The notes beneath the pieces are model-generated. The model was not told the DNA's origin and did no database searches. It was given only the letters and a program-made list of their open reading frames with translations. Positions 1 to 9,430 of a DNA stretch of 64,000 nucleotides are shown piece by piece. The number at the start of each line of letters is the position of its first letter. The first letter of the stretch is position 1. A program made the translations under genes and the position numbers. The DNA comes from Chromohalobacter marismortui. GTDB lineage: Bacteria > Pseudomonadota > Gammaproteobacteria > Pseudomonadales > Halomonadaceae. The stretch is taken from contig NZ_SOBR01000004.1 of NCBI RefSeq assembly GCF_004364315.1, positions 434,001-498,000 of the forward strand. Reading direction: 5' to 3'.

Positions 1-616
1 GCAGTTCTCGATGAACGATAGCGACAGCGTCGCCGAATTCGCCCACAACATTTTCGATTCCACCGTGGGCACCCTGCTCTCGGTGCGCGACCGACTCGAC
101 CACGCCGCGCTGGGCAAGGCGGTCAATGCCTTGGCCATGGCCGATCGCGTGGAGTTTTACGGCTTCGGGGCCTCGGGGGCGGTGGCCTTCGATGCCCAGC
201 ACAAGTTTTTCCGTCTACAGATCTCCACGGCGGCCTATTCCGACCCGCACATGCAGAACATGTCGGCGGTGACGCTGACGCCTCGCGATGTGGTGGTCGC
301 CATCTCGCAGACAGGACGCACCCGGGCGCTGGTGGCCAGCGTGCGCCTGGCGCGCGAGACCGGCGCCACGGTGATCGGCCTGTGTCCCAGCGATTCGCCG
401 CTGGCGGGAGAGGTCACCTTGCCGCTTTACATCGACGTTCACGAAGATACCGAGATCTATACGCCGATGAGCTCGCGCGTGGCGCATCTGGTGATCGTCG
501 ACGTGCTCGCCGTGGGTGTGGCCAAGACCCGAGGCCCCAAGCTTGCCGAACAGCTCCAGTCGGTGAAGAAAAGCCTGGTGCCGCTGCGCTATCCTGATGC
601 CGACGACGACGCCTAG
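1..616 (+). CDS. hexR: HexR-like transcriptional regulator, C-terminal part (5' truncated by window)
   Basis: This is the C-terminal SIS (sugar isomerase) domain of an RpiR/HexR-type regulator. The frame is open from base 2, so the gene begins outside the window and the ATG at 11 is internal. The visible part starts with the linker into the SIS domain (DSVAEFAHNIFDSTVGTLL) and contains the SIS features GFGASGAVAFDAQHKF and VVAISQTGRTRALVASVRLA, which bind phosphosugars. In Pseudomonas HexR represses Entner-Doudoroff and glucose genes and responds to KDPG; that role is inferred from family resemblance. The N-terminal HTH is not visible, so another RpiR-family member is possible. Confidence 0.72.
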   Translation, partial: QFSMNDSDSVAEFAHNIFDSTVGTLLSVRDRLDHAALGKAVNALAMADRVEFYGFGASGAVAFDAQHKFFRLQISTAAYSDPHMQNMSAVTLTPRDVVVAISQTGRTRALVASVRLARETGATVIGLCPSDSPLAGEVTLPLYIDVHEDTEIYTPMSSRVAHLVIVDVLAVGVAKTRGPKLAEQLQSVKKSLVPLRYPDADDDA

Positions 617-701
617 TCGCCGGGTGAATCGTGAGCGACCGAAGCCGAGACCGCTTGTGCTAAGCTGGGCGCTCATTTCGCAATGCCAAGATACGTGATT
701 C

Positions 702-2921
702 ATGGACGACGTTTCGCCGGGCGACGTTTCGCCGCTACTCGACTCATTGAATACGGCTCAGCGCGAGGCCGTGAGCCATCCGCAGGGCAATTTGTTGGTA
801 CTGGCCGGTGCCGGCTCGGGCAAGACGCGTGTCCTGGTGCATCGAATCGCCTGGTTATTGCAAGTCGAGGGGTTGTCACCCTACGCGATTCTCGCCGTGA
901 CCTTCACCAACAAGGCGGCGCGCGAGATGCGCACACGTCTCGAGGCGCTACTCGGCTTGTCGCTGCGCAACATGTGGGTGGGCACCTTCCATTCCATCGC
1001 GCATCGTCTGCTGCGCACCCACTGGCACGACGCGCGTCTGCCCCAGCATTTCCAGATCATCGACGGCGACGATCAATTGCGTCTGGTCAAGCGCTTGCTC
1101 AAGGATCATCGCATCGACGCCGAGCGCTTCCCGCCCAAGCAGGTGCAGTACTTCATCGGTGGCTGCAAGGAAGAAGGGCTGCGTCCCCATCAAGTCCAGA
1201 CGCATGGCGACGCCTACATGGGCCAGATGGTCGAGCTCTACGAGCGTTATCAGCTGACCTGTGATCGCGCCGGGCTGGTCGACTTCGGGGAACTGTTGCT
1301 GCGTGGCCTGGAGTTGCTGCGCGACAATCCGGAGCTGCTGGCGCATTACCGTGAGCGCTTCGGTCATCTGCTGGTCGACGAATTCCAGGACACCAATACC
1401 TTGCAGTACGCCTGGCTCAAGTTGCTGGCCGGCGACCGCGCGGGCATGACCGTGGTCGGCGACGACGACCAGTCGATCTACGGCTGGCGCGGTGCCAAGG
1501 TCGAAAACATCCGCCGCTTCGCCGAGGAGTTTCCGAACACCTCGACGGTGCGCCTGGAGCAGAACTACCGCTCGACGAGTGCGATTCTCGAGGCCTCCAA
1601 CACGCTGATCAGCCATAATGCCGGGCGCATGGGCAAGGAGTTGTGGACCGACGGTGTGAAGGGCGATCCGATCTCGGTCTATGCCGGCTTCAACGATCTC
1701 GATGAGGCCCGTTTCATCGTCGATAGTCTCAACGAGGAAGTGAACAAGGGCTGTGCGCGCCGCGATATCGCTATCCTCTATCGTTCCAACGCCCAGTCGC
1801 GGGTGCTCGAGGAGGCGTTGATCCGCAGTGGCGTGCCCTATCGCATCTATGGCGGCCAACGCTTCTACGAGCGCCTCGAAATCAAGAATGCCTTGGCCTA
1901 TCTGCGCTTGACGCTGGCACGCGACGATGACGCCTCGCTGGAGCGCGTGATCAACGTGCCGGCGCGCGGCATCGGTACGCGGACCGTGGAAGTGCTGCGC
2001 GAGCGGGCTCGCACCCAGGGGATATCGCTGTGGCAGGCGCTGCACGATAGCGTCAGCGAGGGGGCGCTCAAGGGCCGTGCGGCGAGCGCGCTGTCGGCGT
2101 TTGCGGCGCTGATCGAACGGCTCGACAACGATACCGCCGGCATGGCGCTGCATGAGTTGATCGAGCATGTGATCCACACCACCGGGTTGCTCGAGCATCA
2201 CCGCAACGAGAAGGGCGAGAAGGGCCAAGCACGCGTCGAGAACCTCGAGGAACTGATCAATGCGGCACGCAATTTTGCCCAGGGCGATCCCTTCTCGCTG
2301 CAGGAAGTCGGTGAGGGCGCCGCGGCACTGGAGCCCTTCCTGGCCGAAGCGGCGCTCAATGCCGGCGATCATGAAGCGGACGATTTCGAGGACAGCGTGC
2401 AACTGATGACGCTGCACTCGGCCAAGGGGTTGGAGTTTCCGGTGGTCTTCATCGCTGGGGTCGAAGAAGGTCTGTTTCCGCACAAGATGTCGCTGGAAGA
2501 ACCGGGGCGCCTCGAAGAGGAACGGCGCCTGTGCTATGTCGGGGTGACCCGTGCCATGCGCAAGCTGTACCTGACGCACGCCGAAATACGGCGCCTGCAT
2601 GGCAAGGAAACCTTCTCGCGACCGTCGCGCTTTTTGCATGAGTTGCCCGAGGCATTGCTCGAGGAGGTGCGTCTGCGAGGTCAGGTCTCGCGTCCGGTGT
2701 CTACGCGTCCGAATCGTGGTCTTGCCCAGCAGCAGAGCGTGTCGAGCGATGACGATCAGCCGTCATTGAGCCTCGGGCAGCGCGTCAGCCACCCGGTATT
2801 CGGCGAGGGAGTGATCATCAATGCCGAAGGTGAGGGCGCCAGGGCGCGTGTGCATATCAGTTTCGAGGACGAGGGCGACAAGTGGTTGGTGTTGGGATTC
2901 GCCAAGTTGACACCGTTATGA
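702..2921 (+). CDS. uvrD: ATP-dependent DNA helicase II UvrD
   Basis: This is a superfamily 1A 3'-5' helicase that unwinds DNA in nucleotide excision and mismatch repair. The 739-residue length fits UvrD (about 720 in E. coli). Walker A is AGAGSGKTR near residue 35, the DEXX-box is VDEFQDTN near 225, motif III is GDDDQSIYGWRG near 253, and the late motifs LMTLHSAKGLEF (about 567) and CYVGVTRAM (about 605) are intact. The C-terminus carries the small UvrD-type tail (GQRVSHPVFGEGVI...) that separates UvrD from Rep. The gene follows hexR by 85 bases on the same strand. The ATG at 702 has no strong Shine-Dalgarno, but the ORF opens directly on the conserved N-terminus. Confidence 0.95.
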   Translation: MDDVSPGDVSPLLDSLNTAQREAVSHPQGNLLVLAGAGSGKTRVLVHRIAWLLQVEGLSPYAILAVTFTNKAAREMRTRLEALLGLSLRNMWVGTFHSIAHRLLRTHWHDARLPQHFQIIDGDDQLRLVKRLLKDHRIDAERFPPKQVQYFIGGCKEEGLRPHQVQTHGDAYMGQMVELYERYQLTCDRAGLVDFGELLLRGLELLRDNPELLAHYRERFGHLLVDEFQDTNTLQYAWLKLLAGDRAGMTVVGDDDQSIYGWRGAKVENIRRFAEEFPNTSTVRLEQNYRSTSAILEASNTLISHNAGRMGKELWTDGVKGDPISVYAGFNDLDEARFIVDSLNEEVNKGCARRDIAILYRSNAQSRVLEEALIRSGVPYRIYGGQRFYERLEIKNALAYLRLTLARDDDASLERVINVPARGIGTRTVEVLRERARTQGISLWQALHDSVSEGALKGRAASALSAFAALIERLDNDTAGMALHELIEHVIHTTGLLEHHRNEKGEKGQARVENLEELINAARNFAQGDPFSLQEVGEGAAALEPFLAEAALNAGDHEADDFEDSVQLMTLHSAKGLEFPVVFIAGVEEGLFPHKMSLEEPGRLEEERRLCYVGVTRAMRKLYLTHAEIRRLHGKETFSRPSRFLHELPEALLEEVRLRGQVSRPVSTRPNRGLAQQQSVSSDDDQPSLSLGQRVSHPVFGEGVIINAEGEGARARVHISFEDEGDKWLVLGFAKLTPL

Positions 2922-2982
2922 GCCGATACGTGACGAACGGTAGGCACTGGGCCATGGCCGGAAATGATAAAAGCGAGGCGCA

Positions 2983-3456
2983 ATGATGAAGAAGTGGTTC
3001 CCCGAGTTGATGGACCAGTGGTCGCAGCTCTCCGGCTATCAGCGTTTCGAGCGCTTGGTTTCATTGGCGTTGACGGTGGCGATCGGCTGCGTGGTGCTGG
3101 TCGCGCTTTATTACTTGGTGCTGCATGTTGTCGAATTGTTGTTCGTGCGAACCCGCGACCCTTTCGATTACCGTGTGTTTCAGGTGGTCTTCGACATGAT
3201 CCTGACGGTGCTGATCGCCATGGAGTTCAACAACTCCATCGTGCGCACCATGGAAGGGCGTGGTGGTTTCATCCAGGTCGAAATCGTGGTTCTCATCGCG
3301 ATCATGGCGCTGGTTCGCAAATTCATGGTCATGGACATGGAAACCATCGAGCCGTTGAAAATAATGGCCCTGGCGGCCGCAGTGCTGGCGCTGGGCCTGA
3401 GTTATTGGCTAGTGCGGCGCGGCAATCAACCTGATGAGCGCGGGGAGGGATCCTAG
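2983..3456 (+). CDS. psiE: Phosphate-starvation-inducible PsiE family membrane protein
   Basis: A 157-residue inner-membrane protein with four hydrophobic segments (about 25-50, 65-85, 100-115 and 123-143). It matches the PsiE pattern, including the FDYRVFQVVFDMILTVLIAMEF and VEIVVLIAIMALVRKFMVMD stretches. PsiE is induced by phosphate starvation in E. coli, but its molecular function is unknown. An AGCGAGG ribosome-binding site precedes the paired ATGs at 2983/2986. It lies just upstream of the pst genes, which suits a phosphate-linked role, though I see no convincing Pho box in front of it. Its stop overlaps the convergent thioesterase by four bases. Confidence 0.82.
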   Translation: MMKKWFPELMDQWSQLSGYQRFERLVSLALTVAIGCVVLVALYYLVLHVVELLFVRTRDPFDYRVFQVVFDMILTVLIAMEFNNSIVRTMEGRGGFIQVEIVVLIAIMALVRKFMVMDMETIEPLKIMALAAAVLALGLSYWLVRRGNQPDERGEGS

Positions 3457-3857
3457 GCGTCGGGGACGGGGCGTATACGACCGTTGTCGTCCAGTGCCAC
3501 CATCACGAAACGCGCCTCGGTGACCTTGTAGCGCTCTTCGGGATTGCGCTCATGGGGGGGACGAATCCATACCTCGACATCGATCTTGATCGAGCTGCGC
3601 CCGATCTCGCTGACGTGGGTGAAGATATTGACCATCGCGCCTACCCGTACCGGACACAGAAAATCCATGCCCTCGGTGGCGACCGTCGCGGTCCGGCCGC
3701 GTGCCAGGCGTCCTGCCGCGAGCTCGGCGGCCTGGTCCATCTGGGCGATGAGCCAGCCGCCGGGGATATCGCCGTAGAGATTGGTGTCCTGACGGCGAGT
3801 GACGAGCTTGAGCGCAAGTTCCCCACGCGGGGTGGGAATATCGTCGAGATCATGCAT
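3453..3857 (-). CDS. Acyl-CoA thioesterase, YciA-like hotdog protein
   Basis: A 134-residue single hotdog-fold thioesterase expected to hydrolyse acyl-CoA in the cytoplasm. The YciA/BACH signature is clear: DTNLYGDIPGGWLIAQMDQAAE near the N-terminus, followed by TVATEGMDFLCPVRVGAMV. The central Asp and the GGW/MD helix are retained, as in active hexameric enzymes. The ATG at 3857 opens a short N-terminus typical of the family. The gene is convergent with psiE and divergent from pstS, and looks monocistronic. Substrate chain length cannot be read from the sequence. Confidence 0.85.
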   Translation of the reverse strand: MHDLDDIPTPRGELALKLVTRRQDTNLYGDIPGGWLIAQMDQAAELAAGRLARGRTATVATEGMDFLCPVRVGAMVNIFTHVSEIGRSSIKIDVEVWIRPPHERNPEERYKVTEARFVMVALDDNGRIRPVPDA

Positions 3858-4011
3858 GTGCAGTGTCCTGGCGCGTTATTGTTGTCGGAGCTCGTGTCGA
3901 GCAAGCTCGCTCAGCGTGGCTGATAGCGTATGTTAAACGCCGCCGGGCCTCGGCGACCAGTCTTCCGACGCGGCACTGCCGAGGGTGGCAGAGGATGGAA
4001 CGAGAGGCGAG

Positions 4012-5007
4012 ATGAGCGAAAGGCAGGCAGGGCGTCGCGGTGCGGGGCGTTGGCAAAGGCTGGTGACCATGGCGTTGGCGTTATGCTGGCTGCCCGTCAT
4101 GGCGATGGCGGCCCCCTTGAACGGTACGCTGGGCTCGGTCGGTTCGGATACGCTGGGTGGTTTGATGACGCAGTGGGGCGAACGGCTCAGTGCTCGCTAT
4201 CCCCAGGTACGCGTGCAGATACAGGCCGCAGGATCAGGGACCGCGCCGCCGGCGCTGGCCGCGGGCGCGACACGCTTCGGGGCCATGTCACGGCCCATGA
4301 CCGACGCCGAGCGCGCCGACTTCATCGCCCACCAGGGCCATCCGCCTTTGGCGGTGCCGGTGGCGCTGGATGCGTTGACGCTGTTCGTGCATCGCGACAA
4401 TCCGTTGGACACGCTATCACTCCCCGAGGTCGAGGCGCTGTTCGCCGATACCCGCTACTGTGGTCAGGTACCTCCCCTGCGGCGTTGGGGAGCACTGGGA
4501 CTCGACGGCGACTGGGCCAAGCGGCCGATTGCACGCTTCGGGCGCAATACCGCTTCCGGGTCGCATGCGCTGTTCAGGCGGGAAGCCTTGTGCGGTGGCA
4601 ATTTTCGCCGCGACGTCAACGAGCTGCCGGGTTCCTCGGCGGTAGTGGCCGCGGTCGGCCGTTCCCGCGAGGCGATCGGCTATGCCGGTCTGGGCTATCC
4701 CACCGCGATGGTCAAGGTACTGGCGCTGCGCGATGATGAGGGCACGCCGCGCCTGCCTACGCACGACAATGTCGTGAGCGGCCGCTATCCGCTCACCCGT
4801 CCCTTGTATATCTATGTCAACCTGGCACCGGGCGAGCGCTTGCCGGCCCTGGAACGCGCTTTCTTCGATCTCGTACTGTCGCCCGAGGGGCAGGCGGTAG
4901 TCGCTCGCCAAGGCTTCGTGCCGTTGCCGAAACCGCGCCTGGCCGCCGCCCGGCGGGCACTGCGGTTGCCCCCCCTTGTCGATGTCACACAATCGTCATC
5001 AAAATGA
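4012..5007 (+). CDS. pstS: Phosphate ABC transporter substrate-binding protein PstS
   Basis: Periplasmic phosphate-binding protein that feeds the PstCAB importer. I chose the ATG at 4012 over an in-frame GTG at 3985 because it follows an AGAGGCGAG ribosome-binding site and opens directly on a signal peptide (Arg-rich start, hydrophobic core, cleavage near AMAAP). The mature protein begins with the PBP-like GTLGSVGSDTLGGLMTQWG and contains FGRNTASGSHALF, a phosphate-binding loop typical of the PstS/SphX type. It is about 331 residues. The last codons double as a Pho box for the downstream genes. Transcription order is pstS-pstC-pstA-pstB-phoU. Confidence 0.9.
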   Translation: MSERQAGRRGAGRWQRLVTMALALCWLPVMAMAAPLNGTLGSVGSDTLGGLMTQWGERLSARYPQVRVQIQAAGSGTAPPALAAGATRFGAMSRPMTDAERADFIAHQGHPPLAVPVALDALTLFVHRDNPLDTLSLPEVEALFADTRYCGQVPPLRRWGALGLDGDWAKRPIARFGRNTASGSHALFRREALCGGNFRRDVNELPGSSAVVAAVGRSREAIGYAGLGYPTAMVKVLALRDDEGTPRLPTHDNVVSGRYPLTRPLYIYVNLAPGERLPALERAFFDLVLSPEGQAVVARQGFVPLPKPRLAAARRALRLPPLVDVTQSSSK

Positions 5008-5015
5008 CGTAATCT
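4982..5015 (+). promoter_or_regulatory. Pho box and -10 element for pstCAB-phoU, inside the 3' end of pstS
   Basis: ATGTCAC-ACAA-TCGTCAT (4982-4999) is a 7-4-7 direct repeat with the 11-bp period of PhoB sites. A TAATCT hexamer at 5010-5015 starts exactly 10 bp after the box, the spacing of PhoB-activated promoters. The box lies in the last codons of pstS and overlaps no other signal. It points to a separate phosphate-responsive transcript starting near 5022, ahead of pstC at 5064. PhoB binding is inferred from the pattern. Confidence 0.7.
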
Positions 5016-5063
5016 GATGTTCCATCCTCATTTGCATGGCACGCATTGCCGCCGGGCTCGCCG

Positions 5064-7187
5064 ATGACCGACCCTTCTGTTGCCTCCCATCGCGCGAATC
5101 GTCGCCTGCGTCAGCATCTCGACCGCTTGGCGACCGGGGTGATCGCCGCCAGCGGCATCGCTGTGGTCGCTGCAGTGCTGGCCATCGGTGTTTATCTGAC
5201 GCTGGCCGTTTTGCCGCTTTTCGACGCTGCCGAGGTGAAGGTCGAGGCGGCCTCCACGGTCGCCGACGAGGGTGCGATTCATACCGTCTGGCTGGCCGAT
5301 GACGGCATGCGCTGGTTGACGCGAGACGGGCAGCTACGCAATGCCGAAGGCACCATCGCGAGGCTGGTCGAGGATGCCACGATTGCAGCAGTGGCCGAGG
5401 GGGACGATACGCAGCCGCTGGCCTTGGGGCTGAGCAACGGCGAGGTGCGGCTGGTGCCCCGCGATGACCGTGGGCGACTCATATGGACCCAAGCCGCGAC
5501 CGCGCGCTTATTCGCGACGCGTGGAGTAGCGGCGTTGGCTTTGGGGCATACGGCCCAGGGCTGGGTGCTGGCGGGACGCAATACCCAAGGCGACGTGGCA
5601 GCCCTATGGCGTGCTGGCGATGCCCTGCGACGTCTCGCGGTGCCGGAGACGGCCGAGCATATTGCGATGGGACACGCGGGCCGTCTAGCCATCAGCCAAG
5701 GCACGCAACTGACGTTGTGGAAGCTGTCCCCCGATGGCAAGGGCACGGCATTGGCGCGTACCGATACCCGAGCGCCGGTGACGGCATTGAGCTTTCTGCA
5801 GGGCGGGCGCACGTTGATCGTCGGTGACGCCCAGGGGGAGCTGCGTCGTTGGCGGTTGTCTCCCGATGACGCCGGCTGGCAAGCGGCCGAGACGTCTTAT
5901 GCGGCGTTGGGTGATACCGCCATTCGCCGTCTGATTGCCCTGCCCCGGCAGCGTCTATGGCTGGCGCTGGACGCCAGCGGCCGCATGGGGCTCTATCAAT
6001 CCCTGAGTGGCCTGCGCTGGCAGGGACAAGCCCCCAGGGCGATACCGCCACCGGCCGTGTCGATCAACGCGCAAGGCACGCAGGTAATGTGGCTGGGCGA
6101 GTCGGGCACACTCCAACGACTGGCGATCGAGGCGCCGCATGCCGCAGTGAGTGCGGCGACGCTGTTGATGCCGCTAACGTATGAAGGCCATAGCACTGCT
6201 CAGTGGCGCTGGGCCGCCGCCGTCACCGGCGATGAAGAGCCGCAGTACAGCCTGGTGCCGTTGGCCTGGGGGACCCTCAAGGCGGCGGCCTGGGCCATGG
6301 TATTCGCCGTGCCGCTGGCTCTCGGGGCGGCGGTGCATAGCGCTTGTTACATGTCACGCCGGCAGCGCGCGCGTCTCAAGCCTGCCATCGAGTTGATGGA
6401 GGCGCTGCCCGGTGTGGTCATCGGCTTCGTCGCGGGACTGATCGTGGCGCCTTTCGTCGAGCGGCATCTCGCCGGAACGCTGGTGCTCTTGGTGTGCGTG
6501 CCGCTGGGCAGCGTGGCGTGTGGTTGGCTGTGGCGGGTACTGTCCCGACGCTGGGAACTGCGCTTACCCCCTATCAGTGTCGGCGTAGGACTGATGGTGC
6601 CATTGGCCCTGGTGTGCTGGGCGGCGCTGAGTCTCTCGCCATGGCTCGAGGCGTGGTGGTTCGGTGGCGACCTGCGAACTTGGATGTACCAACAGTGGGG
6701 CTGGGATTACGCGCAACGCAATGCGCTGATCGTCGGCATGGCCATGGGACTGGCGATCATTCCCACGCTTTATTCACTGGCCGAGGAGGCGCTTTCCGGC
6801 GTGCCCCGTACCCTGGCGGAAGGCTCCCTGGCGCTGGGCGCGACACGAGCGCAGACGCTGTGGCGCGTCCAGTTGCCCGTCGCTGCGCCGGGAATTCTCT
6901 CTGCGGTCATGATCGGCGCGGGACGCGCCGTGGGAGAAACCATGATCGTATTGATGGTGACCGGCAATACGCCGCTGATGTCGCCGAGCCTTTTCGAGGG
7001 CCTGCGCTCGCTGGCCGCCAACCTTGCCATCGAATTACCCGAGGCGGCGGTGGGCGGCACCCATTATCGCCTGCTGCTGCTCGGGGCACTATTGCTGTTC
7101 GTGTTTACCTTTGCCGTCAACACCCTGGCGGAGATGGTGCGCTGGCGGCTCAAACGGCGGTATCGACGCTATTGGGGGAACGCATGA
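5064..7187 (+). CDS. pstC: Phosphate ABC transporter permease PstC, long form with large periplasmic domain
   Basis: Inner-membrane permease of the Pst phosphate importer. The ATG at 5064 (MTDPSVASHR) is preferred over an upstream TTG at 5046; neither has a strong Shine-Dalgarno. After a first membrane helix (about residues 33-60) comes a long soluble segment to about residue 390. It has repeated beta-propeller-like strands such as VTALSFLQGGRTLIVGDAQG. The BPD-type permease domain follows, with the EAA loop [19 protein letters not shown] and several helices. Length is about 707 residues, more than twice E. coli PstC but like the long PstC of Pseudomonas and relatives. Its stop overlaps the pstA start as ATGA. 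Confidence 0.9.
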   Translation: MTDPSVASHRANRRLRQHLDRLATGVIAASGIAVVAAVLAIGVYLTLAVLPLFDAAEVKVEAASTVADEGAIHTVWLADDGMRWLTRDGQLRNAEGTIARLVEDATIAAVAEGDDTQPLALGLSNGEVRLVPRDDRGRLIWTQAATARLFATRGVAALALGHTAQGWVLAGRNTQGDVAALWRAGDALRRLAVPETAEHIAMGHAGRLAISQGTQLTLWKLSPDGKGTALARTDTRAPVTALSFLQGGRTLIVGDAQGELRRWRLSPDDAGWQAAETSYAALGDTAIRRLIALPRQRLWLALDASGRMGLYQSLSGLRWQGQAPRAIPPPAVSINAQGTQVMWLGESGTLQRLAIEAPHAAVSAATLLMPLTYEGHSTAQWRWAAAVTGDEEPQYSLVPLAWGTLKAAAWAMVFAVPLALGAAVHSACYMSRRQRARLKPAIELMEALPGVVIGFVAGLIVAPFVERHLAGTLVLLVCVPLGSVACGWLWRVLSRRWELRLPPISVGVGLMVPLALVCWAALSLSPWLEAWWFGGDLRTWMYQQWGWDYAQRNALIVGMAMGLAIIPTLYSLAEEALSGVPRTLAEGSLALGATRAQTLWRVQLPVAAPGILSAVMIGAGRAVGETMIVLMVTGNTPLMSPSLFEGLRSLAANLAIELPEAAVGGTHYRLLLLGALLLFVFTFAVNTLAEMVRWRLKRRYRRYWGNA

Positions 7188-8560
7188 GGATTCCTCGGTT
7201 GAGCGGCGACGGTGTCTGGCGCTGGCTGAGCGGGGCCTGCGTGGCGTTGTCTCTGTTGGCCGTGGTGGCATTGCTGGCGCTGGTCGTGACCCGCGGGTTG
7301 GCGCACTTCTGGCCCGCCGATATCGAGCAACTGACCCTCGACGACGGCCAGCGGATTGCCGGTATCCCTCGCGGCAGCCAAGCGGGCGAACGACGCTATT
7401 TCACCGCCAATCGCGACCTCGACGGTCAGGTATGGCGATGGGTCGAGCAGCAGGCCATCGAATCGCGCGGCACGCCACCGGATCTACTCTACGTTGAGCG
7501 GCGCGACTGGGGACCCTTCATCGGACGCCTGACGGCGGTGGAAACACCCGCCGGTGAACGGCTGCAAGGCGCCGAGGCCGAACGTCGCTTGCGCCGGGCC
7601 CTGCGGGGAGACGCCGATGTCACGACATTGCATCTGCGCAATGTCGAGGGACGTTCGCTGAAGGTGGCATTCGCGCAGGTAGCGTCGCTTTCCTGGCCCA
7701 ATCGCATGGATATTGGCGACAAGCTCGCGGCCTGGGGGCACGGCGTGTGGCGCTTTCTCAGCGAGACGCCGAGCGATGGCAATACCGGTGGCGGCGTCTG
7801 GCCGGCGATCTTTGGCACATTATTGATGGTGATGCTGATGTCGCTGGTGGTGACACCGTTCGGCGTGCTGGCGGCGTTGTACCTCAACGAGGTAGCCCGT
7901 CAGGGACCGTTGACACGCCTGGTGCGCATCGCGGTGCGGAATCTGGCCGGGGTGCCGTCCATCGTCTATGGCGTGTTCGGGCTGGGGGTATTCGTCTACG
8001 GGCTGGGCGGCCACCTCGATAGCTGGTTCTTCGCCGATCGCTTGCCGTCGCCGACCTTCGGTACCGGCGGGCTGTTGTGGGCCTCGCTGACGTTGGCGTT
8101 ACTGACGTTGCCGGTGGTGATCGTGGCGACCGAGGAAGGCCTGGCGCGCGTTCCCGTGGCCTTGCGCGAAGGCTCGCTGGCGCTGGGCGCGACGCGCTTC
8201 GAGACACTGCGCCGGGTGGTGGTGCCCATGGCGCTACCCTCGATGCTCACCGGGGTCATTTTGGCGGTGGCGCGTGCCGCCGGGGAGGTGGCGCCGCTGA
8301 TGCTGGTGGGCGTGGCCAAGCTGGCGCCAGCGATTCCCCTGGATGATGAATTTCCTTTCCTGCATCTCGAAAGCAAGTTCATGCATCTTGGCTATCTCGT
8401 GTTCGATCTCGGCTTTGCCAGTCGCGATGCCGAGGCCGCGATGCCGCTGGTGTTTGCCACGGCGACGTTGTTGGTCATCGTCATCCTGGTGCTTAACGTA
8501 ACTGCAATAATCTTGCGCCATCATCTCAGGGCACGTCATCGTGCACTGGAGCATTCGTAG
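7184..8560 (+). CDS. pstA: Phosphate ABC transporter permease PstA, long form
   Basis: Second permease of the Pst importer, 458 residues. The ATG at 7184 overlaps the pstC stop by four bases, which indicates translational coupling. An N-terminal helix (about 20-45) is followed by about 150 periplasmic residues absent from E. coli PstA. The permease domain then includes [30 protein letters not shown] and the EAA loop [20 protein letters not shown] long frame continues open upstream of 7184 but runs antiphase through pstC and is not part of the gene. With PstC it forms the membrane channel driven by PstB. Confidence 0.92.
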   Translation: MRIPRLSGDGVWRWLSGACVALSLLAVVALLALVVTRGLAHFWPADIEQLTLDDGQRIAGIPRGSQAGERRYFTANRDLDGQVWRWVEQQAIESRGTPPDLLYVERRDWGPFIGRLTAVETPAGERLQGAEAERRLRRALRGDADVTTLHLRNVEGRSLKVAFAQVASLSWPNRMDIGDKLAAWGHGVWRFLSETPSDGNTGGGVWPAIFGTLLMVMLMSLVVTPFGVLAALYLNEVARQGPLTRLVRIAVRNLAGVPSIVYGVFGLGVFVYGLGGHLDSWFFADRLPSPTFGTGGLLWASLTLALLTLPVVIVATEEGLARVPVALREGSLALGATRFETLRRVVVPMALPSMLTGVILAVARAAGEVAPLMLVGVAKLAPAIPLDDEFPFLHLESKFMHLGYLVFDLGFASRDAEAAMPLVFATATLLVIVILVLNVTAIILRHHLRARHRALEHS

Positions 8561-8574
8561 GAGGTTCGTCACTC

Positions 8575-9399
8575 TTGTCTGCCGCGTCTTTTTCCGCCGC
8601 CGAGAGCAAGCGTTTCTCGTCGGCGGTGGCCGATTTTTCCGCGGTATCGAGTTGCTTCGATATCGAGGACTTGTCGTTGGCCTATGATGACAAGCCAGCG
8701 CTGTGCGACTTGACGCTGCGCGTGCCGCGCCATTGTGTGACGGCGTTTATCGGGCCCTCGGGATGTGGCAAGTCGACGTTGCTGCGCAGCCTCAACCGAT
8801 TGCACGATCTTAACGATCAAGTCTCGCGGAATGGACGCATTCAGCTCGAGGGTCAGGACATTCATGCACGTGATATGGATGTCGCCGAGCTGCGCCGTCG
8901 GGTGGGGATGGTGTTCCAGACGCCCAACCCGTTCCCCATGTCGATCTATGAAAACGTCGCCTATGGGGTGCGTCTGCAAGGCGTCAAACGCAAGCGTGAG
9001 CTGGATGAGATCGTCGAATGGGCGTTGCAGTCGGCGGCGCTCTGGGAAGAGGTCAAGGCGGACCTGCATGCCTCGGCGTGGACGTTGTCGGGCGGGCAGC
9101 AGCAGCGCCTGGTGATCGCTCGCACCCTGGCGGTCCGCCCCGACGTATTGCTGCTCGACGAGCCGGCGTCGGCGCTGGACCCGATCTCGACGCTCAAGAT
9201 TGAAGAGCTGATACGCAGTTTGAAGTCGCAACTGACGCTGATTCTGGTCACTCACAACATGCAGCAGGCGGCGCGCGTGTCCGATTACACCGCGTTCCTG
9301 CATGCCGGCGAGCTGATCGAATATGCCCCGACCGATACGTTGTTCACCAATCCGCGCTTACGGCGCACTGAAGATTACATCACCGGCCGCGTGGGTTGA
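8575..9399 (+). CDS. pstB: Phosphate ABC transporter ATP-binding protein PstB
   Basis: Cytoplasmic ATPase of the Pst importer, 274 residues from a TTG at 8575 preceded by a TAGGAGG ribosome-binding site that overlaps the pstA stop. Walker A is [20 protein letters not shown], the PstB-specific [20 protein letters not shown] is present, the signature is [15 protein letters not shown], and Walker B is [13 protein letters not shown]. The first 25 residues form a low-complexity Ser/Ala extension before the conserved [11 protein letters not shown]. It sits 14 bases after pstA and 31 before phoU in one apparent operon. Confidence 0.95.
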   Translation: MSAASFSAAESKRFSSAVADFSAVSSCFDIEDLSLAYDDKPALCDLTLRVPRHCVTAFIGPSGCGKSTLLRSLNRLHDLNDQVSRNGRIQLEGQDIHARDMDVAELRRRVGMVFQTPNPFPMSIYENVAYGVRLQGVKRKRELDEIVEWALQSAALWEEVKADLHASAWTLSGGQQQRLVIARTLAVRPDVLLLDEPASALDPISTLKIEELIRSLKSQLTLILVTHNMQQAARVSDYTAFLHAGELIEYAPTDTLFTNPRLRRTEDYITGRVG

Positions 9400-9430
9400 G
9401 TCGCGGCGACTTTGATAGCGGAGCAGTGTC

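Noticed and set aside
948-2639. Long open frame antisense to uvrD
   Set aside because: Shadow of a real GC-rich gene; the opposite strand has all UvrD motifs in order.
2922-2982. Possible Pho box before psiE
   Set aside because: TGTCA-like units on the minus strand only, with a 23-base offset that does not fit the 11-bp period.
3858-4011. Possible Pho box before pstS (TTGTCGG and GTGTCG units)
   Set aside because: The units are 12 bases apart, not 11, and the sequence is a poor match.
6344-7183. Frame open upstream of pstA through pstC
   Set aside because: Antiphase to the conserved PstC sequence; the protein resembles PstA only from 7184, where an ATGA overlap gives a proper start.
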